Source: DATHTC01 sp035456465 (GTDB lineage: Bacteria; Actinomycetota; Thermoleophilia; Gaiellales; Gaiellaceae). Taken from it: 64,000 nucleotides of DNA. The stretch is taken from contig DATIDD010000100.1 of assembly GCA_035456465.1 (NCBI GenBank), forward strand, positions 51,174-115,173, given 5' to 3'. How positions within the stretch are numbered: the stretch's first letter is position 1; each line of letters begins with the position of its first letter. This document shows, in pieces, positions 43,240-51,344 of the stretch. A program made the position numbers and the translations under genes. The notes under the pieces were generated by a model, which was not told where the DNA came from, did no database searches, and saw nothing but the letters and a program-made list of their open reading frames with translations.

Positions 43240-44542
43240 GGAAGAGCTCCGCGCGCTGCTCCTGCGGGCGCAGGCCGAGCAGCGGATGCCCAGCGTGGCC
43301 GGCGCGGTCGTGCGCCACGGCGAGGTCGTCTGGAGCGACGCGGCCGGGCTCGCCGATCTGGACGCGTCGACGGCGGCGACGCCCGATACGCAGTACCGCG
43401 TCGGCTCGATCACGAAGACGTTCACCGCGGCGGCCGTCCTGCAGCTGCGAGACGAGGGGCGGCTCGACCTCGACGACCCCGTCACGCGCCACGTCGAGGA
43501 GCTTCCGCACCGCGCGCCGACGCTGCGGTCGCTGCTCTCCCACACGTCCGGCCTCCAGCGCGAGCAGCCGGGCGACATGTGGGAGACGATGGAGATGCCG
43601 ACGCGCGAGGACTTCATCGCGGCGCTCGCGTCCGCCGAGCGCGTGGTCGCCGGGTCGCACTGGCACTACTCGAATCTCGCGTTCTCGCTGCTCGGCGAGG
43701 TCGTCGAGCGGGTCAGCGGGACGCCGTACCGCGAGCACGTCGAGGCGCGGATCCTCCGGCCGGTCGGGCTCGAGCGGACGACGTGGCGCCCGGAGCCGCC
43801 CGCGGCGGTGCCGTACCTCGTCGACCCGTACGCGGACGCCGTCACCGTCGAGCCGGAGCTCGCCGACGGCAGCCTCGGCGCCGCCGGAGAGCTCTGGAGC
43901 ACGGCGCTCGACGTCGCGCGGTGGGGCGCATTCCTCGCCGACCCGGACCCGGCGGTCGTCTCGTCCGAGTCGGCCGAGGAGATGCGGACGGTGCACACGA
44001 TGGCGGAGCCCGACCGGTGGCTGCGGGGCTGGGGGCTGGGGCTCTCGCTCGACCGGCGGGGCGACCGCGTGTGGGCCGGTCACGGCGGCGCGATGCCGGG
44101 GTTCCTGGGAGCGTTCGTCTTCCGCGCGGGCGAGCGGGTCGCCGCCGCGGTGCTGACGAACTCGGGCGCGCGGGCGGAGCCGGACGCGCTCGTGCTGGAC
44201 CTGGCCGAGAAGGAGCTCGAGCTCGAGCCCGAGCTGCCGGAGGAGTGGCGTCCTGCGCCGCCGCCGGAGGAGGTCGTGCCGCTGCTGGGGCGCTGGTGGT
44301 CGGAGGGCCACGGCTTCACGTTCGCGTGGCGGCGAGGCCGGCTGGAGGCCCGGCTCGACGAGGTCCCGGCGTGGCGCCCGCCCGCGGTGCTCGAGCAGGT
44401 GGAGCCGGACGTGTGGCGAACCGTCGCCGGACGGGAGCGAGGCGAGCTGCTGCGGGTGCGGCGCGACGAGTCGGGACGCGTCGAGCGGCTGAACTGGGCG
44501 GGGTACCCGTTCACGCGCGAGTCGCGCGGCTTCGCCGAGTAG
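43226..44542 (+). CDS. Serine hydrolase of the class C beta-lactamase family
   Basis: 438 residues from a TTG at 43226, overlapping the aldolase stop by 14 bases (no other start codon fits before the family begins). SxxK motif SITK (Ser61, Lys64), YSN in HWHYSNLAFSLLGE, and the third box GHGGAMPGFLG in place of KTG, as in esterase/D-aminopeptidase-like members. A C-terminal 120-residue lipocalin-like beta domain (LLGRWWSEGHGFTFAWRRGRLEAR) follows. No signal peptide, so it acts in the cytoplasm; true beta-lactamase activity is doubtful. Confidence 0.9.
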   Translation: MPGREEELRALLLRAQAEQRMPSVAGAVVRHGEVVWSDAAGLADLDASTAATPDTQYRVGSITKTFTAAAVLQLRDEGRLDLDDPVTRHVEELPHRAPTLRSLLSHTSGLQREQPGDMWETMEMPTREDFIAALASAERVVAGSHWHYSNLAFSLLGEVVERVSGTPYREHVEARILRPVGLERTTWRPEPPAAVPYLVDPYADAVTVEPELADGSLGAAGELWSTALDVARWGAFLADPDPAVVSSESAEEMRTVHTMAEPDRWLRGWGLGLSLDRRGDRVWAGHGGAMPGFLGAFVFRAGERVAAAVLTNSGARAEPDALVLDLAEKELELEPELPEEWRPAPPPEEVVPLLGRWWSEGHGFTFAWRRGRLEARLDEVPAWRPPAVLEQVEPDVWRTVAGRERGELLRVRRDESGRVERLNWAGYPFTRESRGFAE

Positions 44543-44596
44543 CGCGACGGCGCCTCGCCGTGTCGGGCCGAGAGGCCGGTCGGCGCCGAGCGACCG

Positions 44597-47158
44597 CTAC
44601 TCGTACTGCAGCGCCCGCAGCACGTTCAGCCGCGCGGCCCGGCGCGCCGGGAAGATCGCCGCCAGGATCCCGACGACGATCGCCGCGACGGCGAAGATCA
44701 GGATCTGCCCGACGGGCAGCGAGAAGTCGATGAAGTCGACCCGGGCCACGAGCAGGGCGCCGAGGACGATCCCCAGCACGATCCCGAGCACGCCGCCGAT
44801 CATCGAGGTGATCACGCTCTCGTGCCGGATCATCCGCCGCACCTGCCGTCGCGTCATCCCGATCGCGCGCAGCATCCCGATCTCGCGCGTGCGCTCGAAC
44901 ACCGTCAGGACGAGCGTGTTCACGATCCCGAACAGGCTCACGATCACCGACAGGGCGAGCAGCACGTAGAGGATGTTCAGCACCGAGTTGAGGCCGCTGA
45001 TCTGGTTGTCGATGAACTCCTCGCGCGTCTGCACCTTCGCGTTCGGGAAGGCCTCGAGCGACCGCTCGAGCGCGGCCGTGTTCGCGGCGGTCTCGCCGCC
45101 GCGCGCCTTGACGAACGTGAACAGGTTCCGTGGGTTCTCGTAGAAGCGGTCGAACGTCTGGGACGACATCGTCACGGCGCCGAAGGGCGAGCCCCCGGTC
45201 GGCGGGTCGAAGATGCCCTTGATGACGAGATCGACCGTCCCGCCCGCCGGAGTCAGCACGCGGAGCGGCGAGCCGACCCTCAGCTCGTGGTCGTTCGCGA
45301 ACCCGTCGTCGACGATGGCGCCGTCGCGCCCGAGCTCGGCGAACACGGCCTGCGAGCCGTCCTTCCAGTCGATGGTCAGGACCTGGGCCATGTCCGGGTC
45401 GACCGCGGAGACCTGCCGGGCCTCACCGAACACCCGTCCCTCGCCCGCCCGCACGCTGGCGATCGCCTCGACCCCCGGCGCGTCCGCGGCCGCCTCGGCC
45501 GCGCTCGTCGGGATCGGCGAGAAGTTGTTCTGCGCGGTGATCGCGTAGTCGGAGGTGAACAGCTCGTTGACGGCGTCGCGGAAGGTCGAGGTGATGCCGG
45601 CGGCGAGCACCGCGACGAGGGTGACGAGCGCGAGGCCGATCATCAGCGCCGCCGCCGTGGAGGCGGTCCTCTCGGGGTTGCGCTGGGAGTTCTCCTGTGC
45701 CAGCCGTCCGGCCGCCCCGCCGATCTGGGCCGCCGGGATTCCGAGGATCCGGACGAGCGGCCGCACGAGCCGCGAGGCCACGAACCCGACGCCGATGAAG
45801 ATCAGCACCGCGCCGACGCCCATCCAGAGCAGCACGGCGGTCGTGCCGATCCCGCTCCTGAAGAGGCCGTAGAGGAGCGCCGCGAAGCCGAGGACGACGA
45901 CGGCGACGGCGCCGGCGGTGCGGAACCGGGCGAACCGCGCCGGCGGCAGCTCGGCACCCTCACGGACGGCCGCGATCGGCGGCACGCGCGTCGCGCGAAT
46001 CGCCGGCCGGAGGCTCGCCAGGAGCGTCACCACGACGCCGACGAGGAGGGCGACGACGATCGTTCGGGCCTCGTAGACGAGGCCGACCTTCGGCAGCGTG
46101 AACCCGACCGCGTCGAACAGCTCGGACAGGCCCTTCGCGAGCGCGAACCCGGCGAACAGCCCGATCACGGACGCCACGAGCCCGACCACGATCGCCTCGA
46201 GGATGACCGACCAGAGCACCTGCTTCCGCGAGCCGCCGAGCGTCCGGACCGTGGCGAACTCGCGCGCGCGCTGGGCGATCGTGATCGACAGCGAGTTGGC
46301 GATCACGAACGCCCCGACGAAGAGCGCGATCCCGGCGAACGCGAGCAGGAAGTTCTGGAGGAACGAGATGAACTCGTTCGTGCCCGACGCGTCCTCCGAG
46401 GCCTGCTCGCTGCCGGTCCGCACCTGGACGCTGTCCGGGAGCCGGCTGTCGAGCGCGGCGAGGAGCTGCGTGGGCGACACGCCCGGCTTCGCGGCGACGC
46501 GGATCTGGTCGAGCTTGCCCGCCTTGTCGAAGATGCGCTGCGCCGTCGCGAGGTCGAACCCGGCCAGGGTCGCGCCGCCGATCGACGAGACGGCGCCGAA
46601 CCTGACGAGGCCGGAGAGCCGTAGCCGCTCGACGGGGCCGGCGCCCTGGATCCCGATCGCGTCCCCGACGGCGAAGTCCTCCTTGTCGGCGGTCGCCTTG
46701 TCGATGACGACCTCTCCCGACGTCGGCCACGCGCCGTCGACGAGGGTGAGCGACTCGAACTCCGGCTGCGACGGGTCGACGCTGAAGCCGAGGTTCGGCG
46801 CCCCGCCGAAGCTGACGGCCTTGCCGTCCTTGCCGACGATCGAGGCCTCCCCGGCGACGCCGCCGACGGCGGCCTCCACGTCGGGGATCGCGAGCACGTC
46901 CCGGAGCGTCGACTCGGGGAGGCTCGCGACGGCGAAGCCGCTGTCGTTCTCGGCCGACCCCTGGAACGCCTCCTTCGCGGTGACGACGGCGTCGGTGCCG
47001 CGGTACGACTCGGTGAAGATGTTGTCGAACGCCTGCGAGATCGTGTCCGTGAGGACGTACGTGCCGCTGATCATCGCGACGCCCAGGACGATCGCGAGGG
47101 CGGTCAGCGCCGTCCGCAGCTTGCGGCCGAGCAGCCCCTTCAGCGAGAAGGCGATCAC
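44597..47158 (-). CDS. FtsX/MacB-type ABC transporter permease
   Basis: 853 residues, type VII ABC permease. N-terminal TM helix (17-37, TALTALAIVLGVAMISGTYVL) and a MacB periplasmic domain, a three-helix FtsX block (about 265-400), TM pair near 425-465, a second periplasmic domain and a second FtsX block at the C terminus (about 740-853). Duplicated FtsX organisation is typical of actinobacterial exporters or lipoprotein/substrate mechanotransducers. GTG overlaps the stop of the ATPase gene upstream (GTGA), forming a two-gene operon. Confidence 0.93.
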   Translation of the reverse strand: MIAFSLKGLLGRKLRTALTALAIVLGVAMISGTYVLTDTISQAFDNIFTESYRGTDAVVTAKEAFQGSAENDSGFAVASLPESTLRDVLAIPDVEAAVGGVAGEASIVGKDGKAVSFGGAPNLGFSVDPSQPEFESLTLVDGAWPTSGEVVIDKATADKEDFAVGDAIGIQGAGPVERLRLSGLVRFGAVSSIGGATLAGFDLATAQRIFDKAGKLDQIRVAAKPGVSPTQLLAALDSRLPDSVQVRTGSEQASEDASGTNEFISFLQNFLLAFAGIALFVGAFVIANSLSITIAQRAREFATVRTLGGSRKQVLWSVILEAIVVGLVASVIGLFAGFALAKGLSELFDAVGFTLPKVGLVYEARTIVVALLVGVVVTLLASLRPAIRATRVPPIAAVREGAELPPARFARFRTAGAVAVVVLGFAALLYGLFRSGIGTTAVLLWMGVGAVLIFIGVGFVASRLVRPLVRILGIPAAQIGGAAGRLAQENSQRNPERTASTAAALMIGLALVTLVAVLAAGITSTFRDAVNELFTSDYAITAQNNFSPIPTSAAEAAADAPGVEAIASVRAGEGRVFGEARQVSAVDPDMAQVLTIDWKDGSQAVFAELGRDGAIVDDGFANDHELRVGSPLRVLTPAGGTVDLVIKGIFDPPTGGSPFGAVTMSSQTFDRFYENPRNLFTFVKARGGETAANTAALERSLEAFPNAKVQTREEFIDNQISGLNSVLNILYVLLALSVIVSLFGIVNTLVLTVFERTREIGMLRAIGMTRRQVRRMIRHESVITSMIGGVLGIVLGIVLGALLVARVDFIDFSLPVGQILIFAVAAIVVGILAAIFPARRAARLNVLRALQYE

Positions 47159-47916
47159 TGCGCCGAGACGTCCTCCATCGCCGCGAGCACGTCGTGCGGC
47201 TCGGAGCGCGGCAGCTCCCTGACGATCAGCCCGTCCGCGAGGAACAGGATCCGGTCGGCGATCGCGGCGGCACGCGCCTCGTGCGTCACCATCACGGTCG
47301 TCTGCCCGTAGCTCTCGACCGACTCGCGCATCAGCTCGAGGATCTCCCCGCCGGTGTGCGAGTCGAGGTTGCCGGTCGGCTCGTCCGCGAAGACCACCGT
47401 CGGCCGGCTCGCGAGCGCGCGCGCGATCGCGACGCGCTGCTGCTGGCCGCCCGACAGCTCCGACGGCCGGTGCTTCCGGCGGTCGGCCAGCCCGACCCGG
47501 TGGATGAGCTCCTCGAAGAAGTCGTCGTCCGCCTTCTCGCCCGCGAGCGAGAGCGGCAGCGCGATGTTCTCCTCCGCCGTCAGCATCGGGAGCAGGTTGA
47601 AGAACTGGAAGATGAAGCCGATGTGCTCACGCCGCAGGCGCGTGAGCTGCGCGTCGTTCAGCCCGGACACGCGCGTGCCGCCGATCGTGACGTCGCCGCT
47701 CGTCGGCTTGTCGAGCCCGGCCATGATGTGCATCAGCGTCGACTTGCCCGAGCCCGAGGGGCCCATCACGGCCACGAGCTGGCCGCGCTTGACGTGGAGG
47801 TCGATGCCCCGGAGCGCGTCGACCGCGGTGTCGCCCTCGCCGTAGCGGCGCGTCACCTCGAGGGCCTCGACGACGGTCTCGGTCGCGGTCGGAGGGGCTG
47901 CGGTCGTCTCGGTCAT
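47155..47916 (-). CDS. LolD/MacB-type ABC transporter ATPase
   Basis: 253 residues. Walker A GPSGSGKST, Q loop FIFQFFNLLPMLTAEEN, signature LSGGQQQRVAIARAL, Walker B TVVFADEPTGNLDS and H loop VTHEARAAA; the ADEPTGNLD string marks the FtsE/LolD/MacB subgroup. ATG 47916 follows a -10 TACGGT (47928-47923) by only 6 bases. Energises the permease encoded next. Confidence 0.95.
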   Translation of the reverse strand: MTETTAAPPTATETVVEALEVTRRYGEGDTAVDALRGIDLHVKRGQLVAVMGPSGSGKSTLMHIMAGLDKPTSGDVTIGGTRVSGLNDAQLTRLRREHIGFIFQFFNLLPMLTAEENIALPLSLAGEKADDDFFEELIHRVGLADRRKHRPSELSGGQQQRVAIARALASRPTVVFADEPTGNLDSHTGGEILELMRESVESYGQTTVMVTHEARAAAIADRILFLADGLIVRELPRSEPHDVLAAMEDVSAQ

Positions 47917-47922
47917 CCCGGC

Positions 47923-47952
47923 ACCGTACGCAACCCGGGCGAGCGGTCGCAA
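47923..47952 (-). promoter_or_regulatory. Promoter of the ABC exporter operon
   Basis: Reading the minus strand: TTGCGA (47952-47947), 18-base spacer, TACGGT (47928-47923), then the ATG 6 bases later. Predicted leaderless transcript. Confidence 0.6.
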
Positions 47953-47969
47953 TACGGCTAACCACCCCT

Positions 47970-49010
47970 TTACCGGTCGCCGACGGCGAAGAACGCGACC
48001 GCGACGGCCACGTAGCAGGCGATCAGCAGCAGCCCGCGCGCCCTGCTGGAGCGCCCCTGCGCGAGCAGCAGCGCCGACACGACCACCGCGCCGGCGACGG
48101 CGAGCAGCTCGACCGGGCGGAAGGCGAGCGACAGCGGCTCGATCAGCCACGCGAGGAGGGCCACCGCCGGGATGAGGAACACCGCCACCTGCGCGCTCGA
48201 CGCGAGCGCGATCTCGGCGGCCAGCTTGATGCGGCCGCGCGCCGCGACGACGACGGCGCCGCCGTGCTCCGCGGCGTTGCCGACGATCGCGACGATCACG
48301 GCGGCGACGAAGAACTCGCTCAGGCCCGCCTTCTCGGAGAACGTCTCGATCGAGCCGACGAGGATCTCGGCGATGAGGGCGGTAGCGACCGTCGCGACCG
48401 CGAGGACGAGCAGCGAGAACCGCAGCGACCAGGCCGCCATCGCCTCCGACTCGTCCGAGGTGTGGAGCACGTGATGACGCCGGAGCGACCACCACGTCAC
48501 GCCGAGGTAGAGCGCGAGCAGCACCACGGACGGCGCAATCGAGAGGCGCGCCAGCTCGTGGCTGTTGGGGTCGTCGGCGCTGAAGCCCGGGATCGACGGG
48601 ACGAGGAAGGCGAGGACGGCCGCCGCCACGAGCCCGAGCGACGCGAACGTGGAGGGCCGGTCGAGCTCGCCGCGGCCGCCGAAGGCGAGCGAGAATCCGA
48701 GCACCAGCAGGAGGTTGCCGACGACCGACCCCGTCAGCGAGCCCCGCACGACCTCGAACAGCCCCTCCGACACCGCGAACAGCGCGATGATCAGCTCGGG
48801 CGCGTTCCCGAACGTGGCGTTCAGGAAGCCGCCGATGCCCGGGCCCGTGTGGTGGGCGGCGTGCTCGGTCGCCTCGCCGATCAGCCACGCCAGCGGGATG
48901 AGCGCGACCGACGCCAGCACGAAGTCGAGCGTCTCCCGGTGGAACGCGTAGTGCACCGCGATCGCGAAGGGCGCGAGCGCGAGCGAGGCGAAGAGGATTC
49001 GGCGGACCAC
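47970..49010 (-). CDS. cax: Calcium/cation:proton exchanger (CAX family)
   Basis: 346 residues, ten to eleven TM helices. The two inverted alpha repeats carry the exchange motifs GFLNATFGNAPELIIALFAV and AIVGNAAEHGGAVVVAA, with the GNxxE core of CAX exchangers. Function would be Ca2+ (or Mn2+) efflux coupled to protons. GTG start at 49010, preceded by TAGGGT centred in a perfect dyad (49012-49033). Confidence 0.92.
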   Translation of the reverse strand: MVRRILFASLALAPFAIAVHYAFHRETLDFVLASVALIPLAWLIGEATEHAAHHTGPGIGGFLNATFGNAPELIIALFAVSEGLFEVVRGSLTGSVVGNLLLVLGFSLAFGGRGELDRPSTFASLGLVAAAVLAFLVPSIPGFSADDPNSHELARLSIAPSVVLLALYLGVTWWSLRRHHVLHTSDESEAMAAWSLRFSLLVLAVATVATALIAEILVGSIETFSEKAGLSEFFVAAVIVAIVGNAAEHGGAVVVAARGRIKLAAEIALASSAQVAVFLIPAVALLAWLIEPLSLAFRPVELLAVAGAVVVSALLLAQGRSSRARGLLLIACYVAVAVAFFAVGDR

Positions 49011-49011
49011 G

Positions 49012-49033
49012 GGCGCCGTACCCTAACGGCGCC
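49012..49033 (-). promoter_or_regulatory. Dyad centred on the cax -10 element
   Basis: GGCGCCGT (49012-49019) and ACGGCGCC (49026-49033) are exact complements; the 6 bases between them read TAGGGT on the minus strand, a plausible -10 that ends 9 bases before the GTG. A protein bound to both arms would occlude the promoter. Confidence 0.5.
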
Positions 49034-49118
49034 TCCCGGCCGCGCCCCCGGCGACTAGCGCGCCAGGCGCGGCCTGTCAAGCCTTGCGGCGTTCGGGGGC
49101 CGACACCACAATCCGCCT

Positions 49119-49565
49119 ATGCAACAGGAGCGCAGGGCGCCCGAGACCGCGGCCGAGACGGGGGCCAAGCTCCCGCTTCGCCCGCAGGACGAGGTGGCCT
49201 GCCGCCGCTGCGAGGTGCACTGCGACAAGGTCGTGTACCCGTCGGCCTGCCTCGCCCGCGCCTGCCCCTTCGTCTACGCGTACGAGGAGTTCGGCCACAC
49301 GTACGTCGGCTGCATGCAGAAGGTGTTCTCGGTCGAGATCGACGTCGACATGCTCCGGGCGGCCGAGGCGCGCCGCGAGGGCTTCGGCGCGATCCGCACC
49401 ACGCGGAAGCCGCTGCCGATGTGCCGGACGGAGGTCGAGCGCTGCTACGACGGGCGGTCCGGCGACCTCGGGTGCGTCAACCCGGAGTTCCTCGAGCTGC
49501 CCGAGGGGCGGCCGACGTTCCGCGTGATCGCGACGCTGAGCGCGACCGACCCGACCGACGCCTAG
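49119..49565 (+). CDS. Nine-cysteine hypothetical protein
   Basis: 148 residues, no TM helix or signal peptide. Cys at 28, 31, 35, 44, 49, 65, 102, 109 and 119; the first six lie in CRRCEVHC, PSACLARACPF and YVGCMQKVF, a spacing (CxxCxxxC-x8-C-x4-C) that suggests an Fe-S cluster or zinc site. The stretch ACPFVYAYEEFGHTYVGCMQKVFSVEID looks highly constrained. Family not recognised. ATG 49119; likely leaderless because CACAATCC directly precedes it. Confidence 0.82.
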   Translation: MQQERRAPETAAETGAKLPLRPQDEVACRRCEVHCDKVVYPSACLARACPFVYAYEEFGHTYVGCMQKVFSVEIDVDMLRAAEARREGFGAIRTTRKPLPMCRTEVERCYDGRSGDLGCVNPEFLELPEGRPTFRVIATLSATDPTDA

Positions 49566-49597
49566 CCAGGCCGCGCCCGAAGCGGTACCACTCGGTG

Positions 49598-50338
49598 GTG
49601 CCGCACGGAGAGACGCCGGGACAGGTCGCAGCCTCGCTGGCGCGTGCGCGGCGCGAGGGCCTCGAGTCGGCCTGCCTCGAGGCGGAGCTGCGCGCCGGGC
49701 TGCCGCGGGGGCTGCTGCTCGCGATCGCCTCGCGGGAGACCCGCTGCCGCGACGTCGTCGGCGACGGCGGGCACGGGCGCGGCTACTTCCAGATCGACGA
49801 CCGCTCGCACGCCGCGTTCCTGCGCCGTCACGGCGTCCTCGAGTCCGGGGTGCCGCCGCTGCGGGAGGCCGCCGGCTACGCCGCCGCGCTCGTCGCCGGC
49901 AACCTCGCCTTCGGCCGCGGGAAGGGCGTCCACGATGCGCGGCTGCTGCGCTTCGCGCTCTCCGCCTACAACGCCGGCGCCGGCAGCGCGATCAAGGCGT
50001 ACCGGGCCGGCGACTCCGACCGGCCGACCGCGCACGGCAACTACGGCCGCGACGTGCTCGCGCGGCTGCGGATCGTGCAGGCCTGGCTCGACGGCGCGCC
50101 CGTGCCCCGGACCCGTCCGACGATCCGCGAGGGCTCGCGCGGGAAGGCGGTGCTCGAGCTGAAGCGGCGGCTCGCGGCGCGCTCGACCGGGCCCGTGCGG
50201 TTCGCCGCGACGCCCGTGTGGGGGAAGCCCCTCACGGAGGCCGTGCGGGAGTTCCAGCGGGCGAGTGGCCTCGACGACGACGGCGTCGTCGGCCCCGACA
50301 CCTGGAGCGCCCTCGACCTGCTCGTCGGGCCGGGCTAG
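49598..50338 (+). CDS. Muramidase-like protein with peptidoglycan-binding domain
   Basis: About 246 residues (GTG 49598; GTG 49595 also possible). N-terminal lysozyme-like/SLT domain: AELRAGLPRGLLLAIASRETRC with probable catalytic Glu47, GRGYFQIDDRSHAAFL and FALSAYNAGAGSAIKAYR with the YNAG hallmark. C-terminal PG_binding_1 domain (about 170-246): REGSRGKAVLELKRRL ... VREFQRASGLDDDGVVGPDTWSAL. No obvious signal peptide, so export may be non-classical or the true start lies elsewhere. Confidence 0.87.
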   Translation: MPHGETPGQVAASLARARREGLESACLEAELRAGLPRGLLLAIASRETRCRDVVGDGGHGRGYFQIDDRSHAAFLRRHGVLESGVPPLREAAGYAAALVAGNLAFGRGKGVHDARLLRFALSAYNAGAGSAIKAYRAGDSDRPTAHGNYGRDVLARLRIVQAWLDGAPVPRTRPTIREGSRGKAVLELKRRLAARSTGPVRFAATPVWGKPLTEAVREFQRASGLDDDGVVGPDTWSALDLLVGPG

Positions 50339-50348
50339 GTCGGGCGGG

Positions 50349-51272
50349 CTAGGTCGCCTCGGCGAGCGCCGCGTCGTCGGCGCTCGAGGCGGCGACGAGA
50401 CCGCGGAGCAGCGCGTCGCGGGCCGGGTCGGGCTCGGTACGCGCCGGCACGGCCGCGTAGATGCGTCGTGTCGGGCCCTGGAAGGCGACCGGCCGGATCG
50501 CGACGCCGGGGTGCGGGCGGTCGAGCGCGGAGTCCGGGGCGAACGCGACCCCCATTCCCGCCGCGACGAGCGCCTGCATCGCCGTGTAGTCGTCGAAGCC
50601 GATCCCGATCCTCGGGCGGAACCCGGCCGCGAGGCACGCGCGCTCGGTGAACGGATGGCAGGACGAGCGCGGGGAGGAGGAGAGCCAGGTCTCGCCCGCG
50701 AGGTCGGCGAGGACGACCGCGGTCGCGCGCGTGGCGGGGTGGTCGGCCCGGAGCACGACGCGGAGCGGCTCCTCGAGGAGCCGGGTGAGCTCGGCCCGGG
50801 GGTCGACGGGCAGCGGCACGTGGTCGTACTCGTACAGGAGCGCCAGGTCGAGGTCGCCCGACGCGACGCGGGCGAGCCCCTCGAGCGGGTCGAGCTGCTC
50901 GACCCGCACCTCGACGTCCGGGGACGCGCGCGCGAGCGAGCGGAGTGCGGGCGGCAGGATCGAGGCGCCCGCCGTGGGGAAGGAGCCGACGCGCAGCGGC
51001 CGCGGCAGGCCGGCGACGGCGCGCACCTCCGCCTCCGCGTCGGCCAGCCGTCCCAGGATGTCGTCCGCCCGCCGGGCGAGCGCCTCGCCGGCGTCGGTGG
51101 GCCGCACGCCGCGCGAGGACCGCACGAGCAGCGTCGCGCCGGTCTCCCGCTCGAGCTTCGCGAGCTGCTGTGACACGGCCGACGGCGTGTACGCGAGCGC
51201 GCGCGCCGCGCCCGAGATCGAGCCTGCACGAACGACCTCCCGGAGAACCCGGAGACGCTCCACGCTGAGCAT
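50349..51272 (-). CDS. LysR-family transcriptional regulator
   Basis: 307 residues: winged helix-turn-helix (1-60; LSVERLRVLREVVRAGSISGAARAL, YTPSAVSQQLAKLERETG) and a periplasmic-binding-protein-like effector domain (88-300). ATG at 51272. It faces away from the large ABC permease gene with 72 bases between the two likely start codons, the standard LysR arrangement, so the exporter is its probable target. Confidence 0.93.
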   Translation of the reverse strand: MLSVERLRVLREVVRAGSISGAARALAYTPSAVSQQLAKLERETGATLLVRSSRGVRPTDAGEALARRADDILGRLADAEAEVRAVAGLPRPLRVGSFPTAGASILPPALRSLARASPDVEVRVEQLDPLEGLARVASGDLDLALLYEYDHVPLPVDPRAELTRLLEEPLRVVLRADHPATRATAVVLADLAGETWLSSSPRSSCHPFTERACLAAGFRPRIGIGFDDYTAMQALVAAGMGVAFAPDSALDRPHPGVAIRPVAFQGPTRRIYAAVPARTEPDPARDALLRGLVAASSADDAALAEAT

Positions 51273-51344
51273 GTAGTGAAACTTAACGCGCCGGGGAGGA
51301 AGCGGACTGGCGCGGGCGCCGTGGCGCATGGCACCGTCGGGTCG

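Noticed and set aside
43226..44542. Calling the serine hydrolase an antibiotic resistance beta-lactamase
   Set aside because: It lacks a signal peptide, has HxG in place of the usual KTG and a lipocalin-like C domain, features of esterase or peptidase members.
51276..51344. Upstream GTG start for the large ABC permease
   Set aside because: It would leave 3 bases to the divergent LysR start, no room for promoters, and adds residues unlike a cytoplasmic lead; ATG 51345 fits better.
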